In this document: positions 1 to 8,645 of the stretch, piece after piece
Position numbering within the stretch: position 1 is the first letter of the stretch
How the letters are laid out: each line of letters opens with the position of its first letter
The notes under the pieces: model-generated
What the model was told of the DNA's origin: nothing
The model's input: only the letters and a program-made list of their open reading frames with translations
The model's database searches: none
Translations under genes and position numbers: made by a program
Assembly (NCBI GenBank): GCA_049276455.1
Contig: JBASWL010000224.1
Span: 1 to 64,000, forward strand
Direction: 5' to 3'
DNA length: 64,000 nt
DNA from: Georgfuchsia sp049276455
GTDB lineage: Bacteria > Pseudomonadota > Gammaproteobacteria > Burkholderiales > Rhodocyclaceae

Positions 1-3000
1 ATGCCGCCCGCCGCCTGTGTGGACGTATCGATGCACAAGTGCGCATGTTGCTTGAAGGTGCCCATGCAGTGAATGAGCGCCTGATGCGCGACGTACTCCA
101 TGGCGTCGCCGTAGCCACCAGCAGCAGCGAACAAATCGAATTGGTACGCTCTGCCTACCGTTTGCGTGAACTGGTGCCGGTCGAGATCACCGTGGATGAT
201 CCACGTGAAGCAACGCTACGCGAGATGCGCGAGCATCTTGCCGCCGTCATCGACAACTGGGAAAAGTTCTGCGCCGGGGCGGCAATTGCCCTGCCGCGTT
301 TTCACGAACAAAGCGCACAACTATTAACGCTGGCGCAAAAACTGGGGCATGTCGATCTGGCTCGGCTGGTGGCCGCGCTGGCCAATGCGGCAAATCTGCT
401 GCGCAAGAACCCGCTGCTTCACAGTGACGCCTTGGCCGACGAGGTGGCAACTGCGTTGTTGCTCACCGGGAATGCGGTCAATCGATTCGATGTTCTCGAT
501 GTCGACTTCGCTGCACAGGTGGATGTACTGACCAGCCGCCTGAACACATTGCAGCGCGGAGAAACGCTCCAGCCCCACGAGCTGCCTTCATTGCAAGCGC
601 TGGCACAACGCGCCAGCAGTCGCAGCACCCTGCATCAGGGAGAACGGGGTCTGCGCAATGATCTGCAGTGGGTCGAACAAGTGCTTGACGCTTTCTTTCG
701 TGACAGTTCCAACAGCAACGCGTTGGCTGGCGTGATCGAGCGACTGCAAAAAATTGCCGGCACTTTCGAGCAGCTTGGGCAGCTACGCGCAGTGCAGGCA
801 ACACAAGACTGCGCACGGCGCATTGAGGCATTTCTTGTTCCCGGTTACAAGCACCAGTCAGGCAAATTCGAGCAAGTAGCAAGAATAATTTCAGCGCTCG
901 ATTTTTTCGTTGCCCAATTAAAGTGTGGTCCGGCTGATCTCGATGCCCTGCTCGCGCCGGGCACAACACCGTCGTTACAGCAAGATGAAGCCACCGGGCA
1001 GCTGGGCGAGGAAGCACATGACAAGGCAACCTCCCCGGTCTCCGTAGCCCTGGGTTCCGACAACCTGACTCCACCACCACCGCAACAATCACAATCAGAG
1101 ACATTGCGCACAAACGCGCCGACAGTTGCAGATGCAAGGCAAATCGGGGCGCAATCCCTCGATATGCTTCCCCTGTTCCTTGAAGAGTGCGAGGATCTCG
1201 TTCCTGCTGCCGCTGCCGGCTTCCGCGCCTGGCGTAACGAAGGCAGCGGGTCTGGCAGTAGTGGTACCGAATCGCTGCAACGCATTTTGCATACGCTCAA
1301 GGGTAGTGCGCGCATGGCCGGCGCGGCCGATATCGGCGAGGCCCTACACGACATCGAGACCCGTGTTGCAGAAGCCCAGACCCGAGAAGTTGCGACGCCG
1401 GCGCTGATTGATGGACTGGAAACCGGGTTCGATCGCATTGCCATCCGGATCGGTGCCTTGGGCGCTGTGCCGAAGGCTGGCGTGGAAGCACCGCGGCCAA
1501 TGTTGCGCGTGCATGCCGATCTGGTCGACACCATGGTGAACGAGTCGGGCGAGATTGCAGTTGCGCGCTCACGCATCGAGGGCAGCACAAAATCCTTGCG
1601 TGCTTCGCTCGGTGATCTGACGGAAAACGTGACGCGCCTGCGCGCGCATTTGCGCGAACTGGAGATCCAGGCCGAGTCGCAAATTCAGTCAAATAAGCAG
1701 TCACATGGTACCCAGGAGTGGGATCCGGAATTTGATCCACTCGAAATGGATCGCTTCACGCGCCTGCAGGAACTGACGCGCATCCTTGTCGAAGGCGTAA
1801 ACGATGTCGCAACCGTGGAGAGCGGCCTGCTACTCGACCTGGATCGAGTGGATGATGCGCTGACGCAGCAGACCCGCCTCGCGCGCGAACTGACGCAGCA
1901 CCTGATGGCTGTGCGCATGGTGCCATTCGATTCGATTTCAGAACGCCTGAAGCGGGTGGTCCGAATGACCTCCGAGGAGACCGGCAAGAACGTCGCCTTT
2001 TCAATAACAGGCGGCGGGGTGGCAATTGACCGCTCGGTTCTGGAATGCGTTACAGGACCAATTGAACATCTGTTGCGCAATGCCGTCGTGCATGGCATCG
2101 AGACGGGCGAGCAGCGCATCGCAGCCGGCAAGTCAGGGCAGGGTGAAGTAAAGCTGACACTGCTGCAGGCCGGTAACGAGGTGGAAATTCGTGTCGGTGA
2201 TGACGGTGGCGGCATTGACTACCCGCGAATTCGCGATGAAGCAGTCAAGCGCGGCCTGCTCACTGCGGAACAGGATGCAAGTGAAATGCAGCTGGAACAA
2301 TTGATCTACCGGCCCGGTTTCACAACGGCGAGCCACTTGTCAGAAAACGCCGGACGCGGCATCGGCCTGGATGCAGTCAAGAACGAAATCGCCGCATTGG
2401 GCGGTCATGTCAATGTAAGGGGGCAAGCGAACCACGGCACGACTTTTTCGCTGCATCTGCCGCTAACGCTGGCAGTAGTACCGGTCGTGCTGGTGAAATC
2501 CGGCTCACGCAACTTGGCCATTCCATCATCGATGGTGGTGCAGGCCAGCGAGATGAAGGCCGGGGAGATGCTGCAATTGCGCTCTACTGCCATGATGGAG
2601 TGGCAGGGACAACAATTTGACTTGCATTACCTGCCACACTTGTTGGGAGAGAGTGCGGCGCAACCACTGCCGCAGCGCTGCCATTGGGTAATCATGCTGC
2701 GCAGCGGCGTGCAGTACATTGCGCTCGAAGTGGATGCTCTGATTGGCAGCGAGGAGGTGGTGATCAAGAACCTCGGTCCTCAATTGGCACATGTACCGGG
2801 CATCAGCGGGGTTACCGTGCTCGGTGACGGCGAGGTGGTGTTGATCGTCAATCCGGTAACATTGGTAAACGCACGGCAATCAAAAAGCTCTTTTAACGCG
2901 CCCGAAAATGTAGAAGCCGCGTTGCCACCGTTAGTGATGGTGGTCGACGATTCGCTCACGGTGCGCAAGATCACCGACCACCTGCTTAACCGCGCCGGCT

Positions 3001-3290
3001 ACCGCGTGATGACGGCGAAGGATGGCGTCGATGCACTGGAGCAGCTGGCCGAAGCAGTTCCCTGCGTTATGTTGCTCGATATAGAAATGCCACGCATGGA
3101 TGGCTTCGAACTCTTGCGCCGCCTGCGCGCCGATGCGCGCTACGAGTCGCTGCCCGTAATCATTATCACCTCGCGCATTGCAGACAAGCATCGCAACCAT
3201 GCGCTGCAACTGGGAGCAAATAATTACCTCGGCAAGCCTTACGACGAAGAAACCCTGCTGGCAATGATCGCGGAGTATCTTGCAAAATGA
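1..3290 (+). CDS. ChpA/PilL-like CheA hybrid sensor kinase, 5' end outside window
   Basis: Large CheA-type histidine kinase fused to a receiver, as in the type IV pilus chemosensory (Chp/Pil) pathway. The frame is open back to base 3, so the protein starts upstream; the first ATG inside is at 39, giving 1083 visible residues. Counting from that ATG, an Hpt domain has its phosphorylatable His at about residue 418 (HTLKGSARMAG). A dimerisation helix and HATPase_c domain follow (N box around HLLRNAVVHGIE, glycine boxes DDGGGID and NAGRGIGLDAV), then a CheW-like domain and a C-terminal receiver with acidic residues VVDDS and the phospho-acceptor Asp near residue 1014 (LLDIEMPRMDG). The N-terminal half holds degenerate helical Hpt-like segments. 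It probably phosphorylates PilG/PilH-type regulators encoded upstream. The assignment to pilus rather than flagellar chemotaxis rests on architecture. Confidence 0.9.
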   Translation, partial: AARRLCGRIDAQVRMLLEGAHAVNERLMRDVLHGVAVATSSSEQIELVRSAYRLRELVPVEITVDDPREATLREMREHLAAVIDNWEKFCAGAAIALPRFHEQSAQLLTLAQKLGHVDLARLVAALANAANLLRKNPLLHSDALADEVATALLLTGNAVNRFDVLDVDFAAQVDVLTSRLNTLQRGETLQPHELPSLQALAQRASSRSTLHQGERGLRNDLQWVEQVLDAFFRDSSNSNALAGVIERLQKIAGTFEQLGQLRAVQATQDCARRIEAFLVPGYKHQSGKFEQVARIISALDFFVAQLKCGPADLDALLAPGTTPSLQQDEATGQLGEEAHDKATSPVSVALGSDNLTPPPPQQSQSETLRTNAPTVADARQIGAQSLDMLPLFLEECEDLVPAAAAGFRAWRNEGSGSGSSGTESLQRILHTLKGSARMAGAADIGEALHDIETRVAEAQTREVATPALIDGLETGFDRIAIRIGALGAVPKAGVEAPRPMLRVHADLVDTMVNESGEIAVARSRIEGSTKSLRASLGDLTENVTRLRAHLRELEIQAESQIQSNKQSHGTQEWDPEFDPLEMDRFTRLQELTRILVEGVNDVATVESGLLLDLDRVDDALTQQTRLARELTQHLMAVRMVPFDSISERLKRVVRMTSEETGKNVAFSITGGGVAIDRSVLECVTGPIEHLLRNAVVHGIETGEQRIAAGKSGQGEVKLTLLQAGNEVEIRVGDDGGGIDYPRIRDEAVKRGLLTAEQDASEMQLEQLIYRPGFTTASHLSENAGRGIGLDAVKNEIAALGGHVNVRGQANHGTTFSLHLPLTLAVVPVVLVKSGSRNLAIPSSMVVQASEMKAGEMLQLRSTAMMEWQGQQFDLHYLPHLLGESAAQPLPQRCHWVIMLRSGVQYIALEVDALIGSEEVVIKNLGPQLAHVPGISGVTVLGDGEVVLIVNPVTLVNARQSKSSFNAPENVEAALPPLVMVVDDSLTVRKITDHLLNRAGYRVMTAKDGVDALEQLAEAVPCVMLLDIEMPRMDGFELLRRLRADARYESLPVIIITSRIADKHRNHALQLGANNYLGKPYDEETLLAMIAEYLAK

Positions 3291-3364
3291 CAAGCTTGAT
3301 GACCCAAGGTTCAAGGTTGGAGATCCCGGAATCTTTGGCCATTGGACATTGAACACTTTTCGAT

Positions 3365-3970
3365 ATGTTGAAGAAACTCCGTCGGCGCTTGGCCCTTCTT
3401 GCGCCAGCCATTTTTTATCATCTGGCACGCACCTGGCGCATTCGCGTATCCGGCGAACTGCCTGAGGGTGTAGCCGTCATCGCCTTCTGGCACGGCGATA
3501 TGCTGCCAGTGTGGAAACATTTTGCCGACACGCAATCGATGGCGCTGATCAGTTTGAGTCGCGACGGTAGTCTGCTGGCGAATCTGGTCGAACGCTGGGG
3601 GTTTGAAACCGTGCGCGGCTCATCGTCGAAAGGCGGTAGCGAAGCCCTCACCAATATGGTCAGCGCACTGCATATGGGGAAACGTGTTCTTATTACACCC
3701 GACGGTCCGCGTGGTCCCCGCCACCACATGAAGCCAGGCGCAGTGATCGCGGCACACCGCGCTGGCGTCTCGCTGGTATTGTGCCGCGTCAGTGTCAGCA
3801 GCTCGGTCCATGGCAGCAATTGGGATCGGTTCCTGATTCCGCTGCCATTTGCGTCGATAGAACTGGAGTTCATCACGCTTGCAATCCCCGACAACGCGGA
3901 CCGGAAAAAGCTTGATCGCCTCAATATTTATGCTGAGTGTCTATTGAAAAAACTGACGCCTCTGCTCTGA
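3365..3970 (+). CDS. DUF374 lysophospholipid acyltransferase-family protein
   Basis: A 201-residue protein of the DUF374 family, related to glycerolipid and lipid A acyltransferases. The visible landmarks are the FWHGDMLP block near residue 40, which replaces the usual HxxxxD acyltransferase motif, the SRDGSLLA stretch and the TPDGPRGPRHHMKPG block typical of the family. It has an N-terminal hydrophobic segment and is probably attached to the inner membrane. DUF374 proteins are thought to act in envelope lipid or lipid A modification, but the substrate here is unknown. It starts 74 bases after the kinase gene and is not overlapped by the next intact gene. ATG at 3365 gives the family's normal length. 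Confidence 0.85.
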   Translation: MLKKLRRRLALLAPAIFYHLARTWRIRVSGELPEGVAVIAFWHGDMLPVWKHFADTQSMALISLSRDGSLLANLVERWGFETVRGSSSKGGSEALTNMVSALHMGKRVLITPDGPRGPRHHMKPGAVIAAHRAGVSLVLCRVSVSSSVHGSNWDRFLIPLPFASIELEFITLAIPDNADRKKLDRLNIYAECLLKKLTPLL

Positions 3971-4023
3971 TATGGTTCTAGTGTAGCGTTGCAAGTAAAT
4001 AGAGACTAATAAATCCCGAGTTT

Positions 4024-4058
4024 GTCGTCCCCGCCTGCGCGGGGAAGCCGGGATCTGG
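4024..4058. repeat. REP-like palindromic element
   Basis: Short GC-rich dyad with a CCCCGC stem at 4029-4034, loop CTGC and the complementary GCGGGG at 4039-4044, inside the sequence type GTCGTCCCCGCC...GGGATCTGG that recurs as dispersed REP elements in many proteobacterial genomes. It sits between the DUF374 gene and the VWA gene fragment and may mark the breakpoint that truncated that gene. Only one copy was noticed in this window, so the repeat nature is inferred from resemblance. Confidence 0.5.
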
Positions 4059-4322
4059 CTACCCAACCGCCTCTTGATCCTGATCACCGATGGTTTCTCT
4101 TACGATCAGGAATATGCTGAAGGTGATACCCGATAAGCCCTGGCTGAAGCACGTGCTGAGGGCACTGCCTGCGTCTGTCTGTGCATTGGCGGCAGTACCG
4201 GTGCGACTCAACTCGGGAAGGTGTTCGGTGCCGCAAGCCTGCTGTTGGTCGATGATGCCGCGCAAATCACAAGCCGCATCCGACAGGTCTGCATGGAGGC
4301 ACTGCGGTCAGTGTCAATTTGA
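4059..4322 (+). pseudogene. Remnant of a NorD/CbbO-like VWA-domain protein (C-terminal part, internal stop)
   Basis: Reading the frame whose codons start at multiples of three gives RLLILITDGFSYDQEYAEGDTR, then a TAA stop at 4134-4136, then ALAEARAEGTACVCLCIGG and FGAASLLLVDDAAQITSRI in the same frame, ending at TGA 4320-4322. This is the end of a von Willebrand factor A domain of the NorD/CbbO kind: LLILITDG, then DTRxALxEAR, then a short cysteine-containing strand, then the FG..xLLVDD ending. Only the last 85 or so codons remain, preceded directly by the REP-like element. Nothing upstream codes for the rest. Family choice is moderate; that it is a broken VWA gene is well supported by conserved sense on both sides of the stop. 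Confidence 0.7.
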
Positions 4323-4397
4323 AAGAGCAAACCCGAGTCGTTGCAAAAGGCAGCGTAGATATCGCCCAGTACGTCAGGGCGATGGTAATCTTTCGCA

Positions 4398-5174
4398 ATG
4401 CCTCCAGGTTTCCTGAAATGCCCGAAATGCGGCCATGTGCGTCAACCCGACGACACGGCGCCGGCGGAGCAATGCCCGGCCTGCGGCATCTATTTCGCCA
4501 AGTGGCTGTTGCGCGACAGCTTCGTGCCCCCCTCGCTGCGCAAGGAGGAAACAGAGCAAGCCACCGAGACAGAACAATGGCGCAATAAAATCCTCGGCCG
4601 CATCCTGCATGTACCGCCAAACGTGAGCAATGCGCAAATCTGGAGCCGCGGCGCAATACTGGTATTCCTGCTGGTGTGGGGCTTTCGCATCGCGAACATG
4701 GACTATCGCGACGGCGAGATGGGTCAGTCCTTCATGCACAGCATCCTGTTGCCGATTCACGAAGCCGGGCACATCCTGTTCATTCCGTTGGGCGAATTCA
4801 TGACCATTCTCGGCGGCAGCCTGTTCCAGATCCTGTTCCCGCTCATCATGGCCGGCGCGCTGCTGTGGCAGAACCGCGACGCCTTCGGCTGCGCAGTTGG
4901 CGCCTGGTGGACGAGCATCAGTCTCATCGATCTGGCACCCTATATCTACGATGCCAGACAACCACAGCTGATTTTGCTCGGCGGCCATACGGGTGATGAT
5001 GGACCGCATGACTGGATCTACCTGCTCGGCCACTTCGGCAAGTTGCAACGCTCCCAAATTTACGGCGCCTGGGCGCATCATCTCGGCTTTGCACTCATGC
5101 TGCTGTCGCTAGTGGCAGCGTTCTGGGCATTGTGGCGCTGGTACAGCGCAAAAGATTTTGCGGAAGCGGGATAG
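4398..5174 (+). CDS. Zinc-ribbon membrane protein with HEAGH metalloprotease-like motif
   Basis: A 258-residue protein of unknown function. Residues 8-29 form a zinc ribbon (C8-x2-C11-x14-C26-x2-C29). After a charged linker come about four hydrophobic segments (near 85-98, 115-135, 138-157 and 230-248). The second segment carries HEAGH at 121-125, the HExxH metal site arrangement of intramembrane (site-2-type, M50) proteases; a later Asp (DLAPYIYDA) could be a third ligand. It is shorter than typical RseP-type proteases and has no PDZ domain. The gene lies between the broken VWA gene and algH, all on the plus strand. Protease activity is an inference from the motif alone. Confidence 0.7.
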   Translation: MPPGFLKCPKCGHVRQPDDTAPAEQCPACGIYFAKWLLRDSFVPPSLRKEETEQATETEQWRNKILGRILHVPPNVSNAQIWSRGAILVFLLVWGFRIANMDYRDGEMGQSFMHSILLPIHEAGHILFIPLGEFMTILGGSLFQILFPLIMAGALLWQNRDAFGCAVGAWWTSISLIDLAPYIYDARQPQLILLGGHTGDDGPHDWIYLLGHFGKLQRSQIYGAWAHHLGFALMLLSLVAAFWALWRWYSAKDFAEAG

Positions 5175-5192
5175 CGTTACAATGCAATCCTG

Positions 5193-5756
5193 ATGGACAC
5201 GGTCAGCCTTGCCAATCACTTCCTGATCGCCATGCCCGCCATGGCAGACCCGAATTTTTCGCGCTCCCTCACCTACATCTGCGAGCACAATGCCGAAGGC
5301 GCGCTTGGCGTAATCATCAATCGCCCGACAGAAATGACACTTGGCATGCTGCTGGAACGCGTCGACATCGCCTATGACGATAAGATGCCGGCCACCGAGG
5401 CGCCGATCTACTTCGGCGGCCCGGTACAAACCGACCGTGGTTTCGTACTGCATCGCCCGGCCCTGCATTGGCAATCGCAACTACGCGTCAATGATGATAT
5501 CGCCCTCACCAGCTCAAGTGACGTCCTGCAATCCATTGGCCAGACCGGAGAACCCTCGAAGGCACTGGTCATGCTCGGCTATTCCGGCTGGGCAGCGGGC
5601 CAGCTTGAGTGGGAGCTGTCACAAAACGCTTGGCTGACGGTGCAGGCAGATCCCCGCGTCATTTTCGACCTGTCGCCCGAGGCGCGCCTCGATGCCGCGC
5701 TGCATCTGCTCGGTATCGATTTCTCCAACCTGTCAGAGGTGGCGGGGCACGCGTGA
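5193..5756 (+). CDS. algH: UPF0301/YqgE (AlgH) family protein
   Basis: A 187-residue YqgE/AlgH protein. The family hallmarks are visible: LANHFLIAMPAMADPNFSRSLTYICEHN at the start, GALGVIINRPTE, the IYFGGPVQTDRGFVLH block, and LGYSGWAAGQLEWEL before the C-terminal WLTVQADP. The molecular function is not settled. It was first named for an effect on alginate genes in Pseudomonas and is commonly found, as here, directly before ruvX and pyrB. Its TGA stop overlaps the GTG start of ruvX (GTGA), so the two are very likely translationally coupled. Confidence 0.92.
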   Translation: MDTVSLANHFLIAMPAMADPNFSRSLTYICEHNAEGALGVIINRPTEMTLGMLLERVDIAYDDKMPATEAPIYFGGPVQTDRGFVLHRPALHWQSQLRVNDDIALTSSSDVLQSIGQTGEPSKALVMLGYSGWAAGQLEWELSQNAWLTVQADPRVIFDLSPEARLDAALHLLGIDFSNLSEVAGHA

Positions 5757-6226
5757 TAGCTGCCCATCCGACCTCTGCCCAGAACTGCGCCTCTGCCGCT
5801 TCCGTGCTGGCTTTTGATTTCGGCACCCGTCGCATCGGCGTTGCCGTTGGCGAACCGCTGCTCTGCAGCGCACGCGCGCTAACCACAATAGATGCGGAAG
5901 ACAACAGCACGCGCTTCAATGCGATCGCCAGGCTCATCGCCGAGTGGCAACCACAACAACTCGTGGTCGGCCTCGCGCTCGGTATGGATGGCGAAGAGCA
6001 CGAAATGACATTGCGCTGTCGTCGCTTCGCCCACCAGCTTGAGGGCCGTTTCCGGCTACCGGTAACACTGGTCGACGAGCGACTCAGTTCGATCGAAGCC
6101 GAATCCCGGCTCGCGGCGCAAGGGAAAAACTGGAAACAGCGCAAGCAAACGCTGGACGCCGAAGCAGCGGCAACCATCCTGCACGATTACTTTTCGCAAC
6201 AAGGCAATCCCGGGGAAAAACAATGA
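5753..6226 (+). CDS. ruvX: RuvX/YqgF family Holliday-junction resolvase-like protein
   Basis: Small RNase H-fold nuclease family (YqgF/RuvX), implicated in pre-16S rRNA 5' processing and put forward as a Holliday-junction resolvase. Motifs are AFDFGTRRIGVAVG near the start with the first catalytic Asp, VVGLALGMDGEEHEMT, LVDERLSSIEAES, and LDAEAAATILHDYF at the C-terminus with the last catalytic Asp. The GTG at 5753 is chosen because it overlaps the algH stop and yields 157 residues, slightly longer than the usual length; longer in-frame starts lie inside algH. In many betaproteobacteria pyrR sits between this gene and pyrB; here it is missing. Confidence 0.9.
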   Translation: MIAAHPTSAQNCASAASVLAFDFGTRRIGVAVGEPLLCSARALTTIDAEDNSTRFNAIARLIAEWQPQQLVVGLALGMDGEEHEMTLRCRRFAHQLEGRFRLPVTLVDERLSSIEAESRLAAQGKNWKQRKQTLDAEAAATILHDYFSQQGNPGEKQ

Positions 6227-6266
6227 TGGAACTTTTTTGCTCATATTGCGTGGCCGGAGGCGGGTT

Positions 6267-7232
6267 ATGAAAGCATCCAATCCACAACTCAACAAGAACG
6301 GCGAGCTGCAACACCTGCTCACCATCGATGGCCTGCCGCGAGAAATCATTATGGCAATCCTCGATCGCGCCATACCCTTTGCCCAGCCGGTCAAGGGTGC
6401 GGCAAAAAAACTGCCGCTGTTGCGTGGCAAAAGCGTGTTCAACCTGTTCTTCGAAAATTCGACGCGCACCCGCACTACCTTCGAGATCGCGGCCAAGCGC
6501 CTTTCCGCCGACGTGATCAATCTCAACATCAACTCTTCCTCGACCGCCAAGGGCGAGACCCTGCTCGACACGGTTGACAACCTGACCGCGATGCAGGCCG
6601 ACATGTTCGTCGTGCGCCATGCCGAGAGCGGCGCACCGCACCTGATTGCGCAACACCTTGCGGCCAACGGCAGCAACCATATCCACGTTGTCAATGCCGG
6701 CGACGGACGCCATGCGCATCCGACGCAAGGCCTGCTCGACATGTACACCATCCGCCACTACAAGAAGGATTTCAGCAACCTCACCGTGGCAATCATCGGC
6801 GACATCCTGCACTCGCGCGTGGCGCGCTCGCAGATCCTCGCGCTCACCGCGCTCGGCGTACCCGAAATACGCGTCATCGCACCGAAGACCCTGCTGCCAA
6901 CCGGCATCGAGCGCATGGGCGTGCGCATCTGCAACGACATGAACGAGGGTCTGCGCGGCGTCGATGTTGTGATGACCCTGCGCCTGCAGAACGAGCGCAT
7001 GCAGGGCGCATTGCTGCCCAGCCCGCAGGAGTTCTTCAAGGTCTACGGCCTGACGCCGGAACGTTTGGCGCTGGCCAAGCCCGACGCCATCGTGATGCAC
7101 CCGGGGCCGTTGAACCGCGGCGTTGAAATCGATTCGGCGGTGGCCGACAGCCGGCAGGCCGTGATTCTGCCGCAGGTAACCTTCGGCATCGCCGTGCGCA
7201 TGGCGGTGATGAGCATGCTGGCGGAGAAATGA
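6267..7232 (+). CDS. pyrB: Aspartate carbamoyltransferase catalytic subunit
   Basis: Catalyses carbamoyl phosphate plus aspartate to N-carbamoyl-aspartate, the first committed step of pyrimidine synthesis. The 321-residue protein has the carbamoyl phosphate loop FFENSTRTRTTFE, the SSSTAKGE loop, HPTQGLLD, the IIGDILHSRVARS block and the C-terminal VMHPGPLNRGVEID. ATG at 6267 is selected over the in-frame 6237 start because CCGGAGG lies 6-7 bases upstream and the protein then begins like its homologues. The gene overlaps pyrC' by four bases (ATGA). No pyrI regulatory subunit is present; in this class of enzyme PyrB forms a complex with the inactive dihydroorotase-like protein encoded next. Confidence 0.96.
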   Translation: MKASNPQLNKNGELQHLLTIDGLPREIIMAILDRAIPFAQPVKGAAKKLPLLRGKSVFNLFFENSTRTRTTFEIAAKRLSADVINLNINSSSTAKGETLLDTVDNLTAMQADMFVVRHAESGAPHLIAQHLAANGSNHIHVVNAGDGRHAHPTQGLLDMYTIRHYKKDFSNLTVAIIGDILHSRVARSQILALTALGVPEIRVIAPKTLLPTGIERMGVRICNDMNEGLRGVDVVMTLRLQNERMQGALLPSPQEFFKVYGLTPERLALAKPDAIVMHPGPLNRGVEIDSAVADSRQAVILPQVTFGIAVRMAVMSMLAEK

Positions 7233-8518
7233 GAATGAAACTGCACATAAAGAATGGTCGCGTCATCGATCCGGCCAGCAATCTCGACAAGCAGGCCGAT
7301 CTCTATATTGCGGCTGGCAAGATAGCCGCGATCGGCGATGCACCCAAGGGCTTTGAGTCAGCCGTCATCATTGATGCCGGCGGTTGCGTGGTGGCGCCCG
7401 GGCTGGTTGATCTTGCCGTGCGGCTGCGTGAGCCGGGCTATGAATACAAGGCGACCCTGGAATCCGAAATGGCGGCGGCGGTGGCAGGTGGCGTGACTTC
7501 CCTCGCCTGCCCGCCCGATACCGACCCGCCGCTCGACGAGCCGGGCCTGGTTGAAATGCTCAAGCACCGCGCGCGACTACCGGGGTTTGCTAATGTCTAT
7601 CCCGTTGGCGCACTGACCATTGGTCTCAATGGTGAACGCATCACGGAAATGGCCGAACTGGCCGAAGCCGGCTGCATGGCTTTCAGTCAGGCCAGTTGCG
7701 CCATCGTCGATAGCCAAGTGCTGTTGCGCGCGATGCAGTACGCCGCAACTTTCGGCTTTGCAGTGTGGCTACCGCCGGTTGATCCGTACCTGGCAAATGG
7801 CGGCGTCGCACATGACGGCGAAGTCGCCGCCCGCCTCGGTCTCGCCGGCATCCCCGTGGTAGCCGAAACCGTGGCCCTGTCGACCATGCTGCAGCTCGCG
7901 CAGGAGACCGGCGTGCGCCTGCATGTGCGCAGAATTTCCTCCGCCGCCGGACTGGAGATGATCGAAGGTGCACGCAAGGCCGGCATTGCCGTTACCTGCG
8001 ACGTATCGATTCATCACCTGCATCTGTGCGAGACAGAAATCGGCTACTTCGACCCGCTGGCGCGCTTCGATCCACCGCTACGCGCACAGAGCGACATGCA
8101 GGCGTTGCGCAAGGGGCTGGCGAGTGGCGCGATCAACGCCCTTTGTTCCGATCACACCCCGGTCGATGACGACGGCAAACAGGTACCTTTCGCTGAAGCT
8201 GAACCCGGCGGCACAGGGCTGGAACTACTGCTGCCGCTCGCGCTCAGATGGGGACGTGAACTCAAGCTGCCTCTGTCGAAAGCGCTGGCGCGCATTACAG
8301 CAGACCCGGCGCGTATTCTTGGCATCGAGGCCGGGACATTGAAAGTCGGCGCCGCTGCCGACATCTGCATCTTCGATCCCGACGCGACTTATCGCATCAC
8401 GCGCGAATCGCTCAAGAGCCAAGGCAAGAACACGCCCTTCCTTGGCCACGAACTGCAAGGCCGCGTGCGCTACACGTTGATCGAGGGGCACCTCGCCTAC
8501 GACGGAAGCTGGGCATAG
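7229..8518 (+). CDS. pyrX: Non-catalytic dihydroorotase-like subunit PyrC' (PyrX)
   Basis: A 429-residue dihydroorotase homologue that appears catalytically dead. Active enzymes have D-x-H-x-H-x-R-E-P-G after the first strand; here residues 61-70 read DLAVRLREPG, so both metal-binding histidines are replaced (Ala63, Arg65). HLHL near residue 267 and LCSDHTPVD near 308 are retained. Such proteins are structural partners of the PyrB catalytic trimer in Pseudomonas-type aspartate transcarbamoylase, so a separate functional dihydroorotase must be encoded elsewhere. The start overlaps the pyrB stop; an in-frame ATG two codons later (7235) is equally possible. Confidence 0.9.
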   Translation: MRMKLHIKNGRVIDPASNLDKQADLYIAAGKIAAIGDAPKGFESAVIIDAGGCVVAPGLVDLAVRLREPGYEYKATLESEMAAAVAGGVTSLACPPDTDPPLDEPGLVEMLKHRARLPGFANVYPVGALTIGLNGERITEMAELAEAGCMAFSQASCAIVDSQVLLRAMQYAATFGFAVWLPPVDPYLANGGVAHDGEVAARLGLAGIPVVAETVALSTMLQLAQETGVRLHVRRISSAAGLEMIEGARKAGIAVTCDVSIHHLHLCETEIGYFDPLARFDPPLRAQSDMQALRKGLASGAINALCSDHTPVDDDGKQVPFAEAEPGGTGLELLLPLALRWGRELKLPLSKALARITADPARILGIEAGTLKVGAAADICIFDPDATYRITRESLKSQGKNTPFLGHELQGRVRYTLIEGHLAYDGSWA

Positions 8519-8645
8519 CACGCTTGCGCGTCTTCTTTATTGCTGGAAGGCGTAAGGTGCGCTGTTGCTGCGGATTTCCGCCGGATAGTCAGCATTATTT
8601 TCCGGCCAGCCTGATTTGGCTCTGGCCGTACAAGGAGGCACTCTA

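Noticed and set aside
4090..4416. Plus-strand 108-codon frame
   Set aside because: Overlaps the VWA remnant in another phase; its translation is Arg/Cys-rich without protein character, while the remnant frame reads as a known domain.
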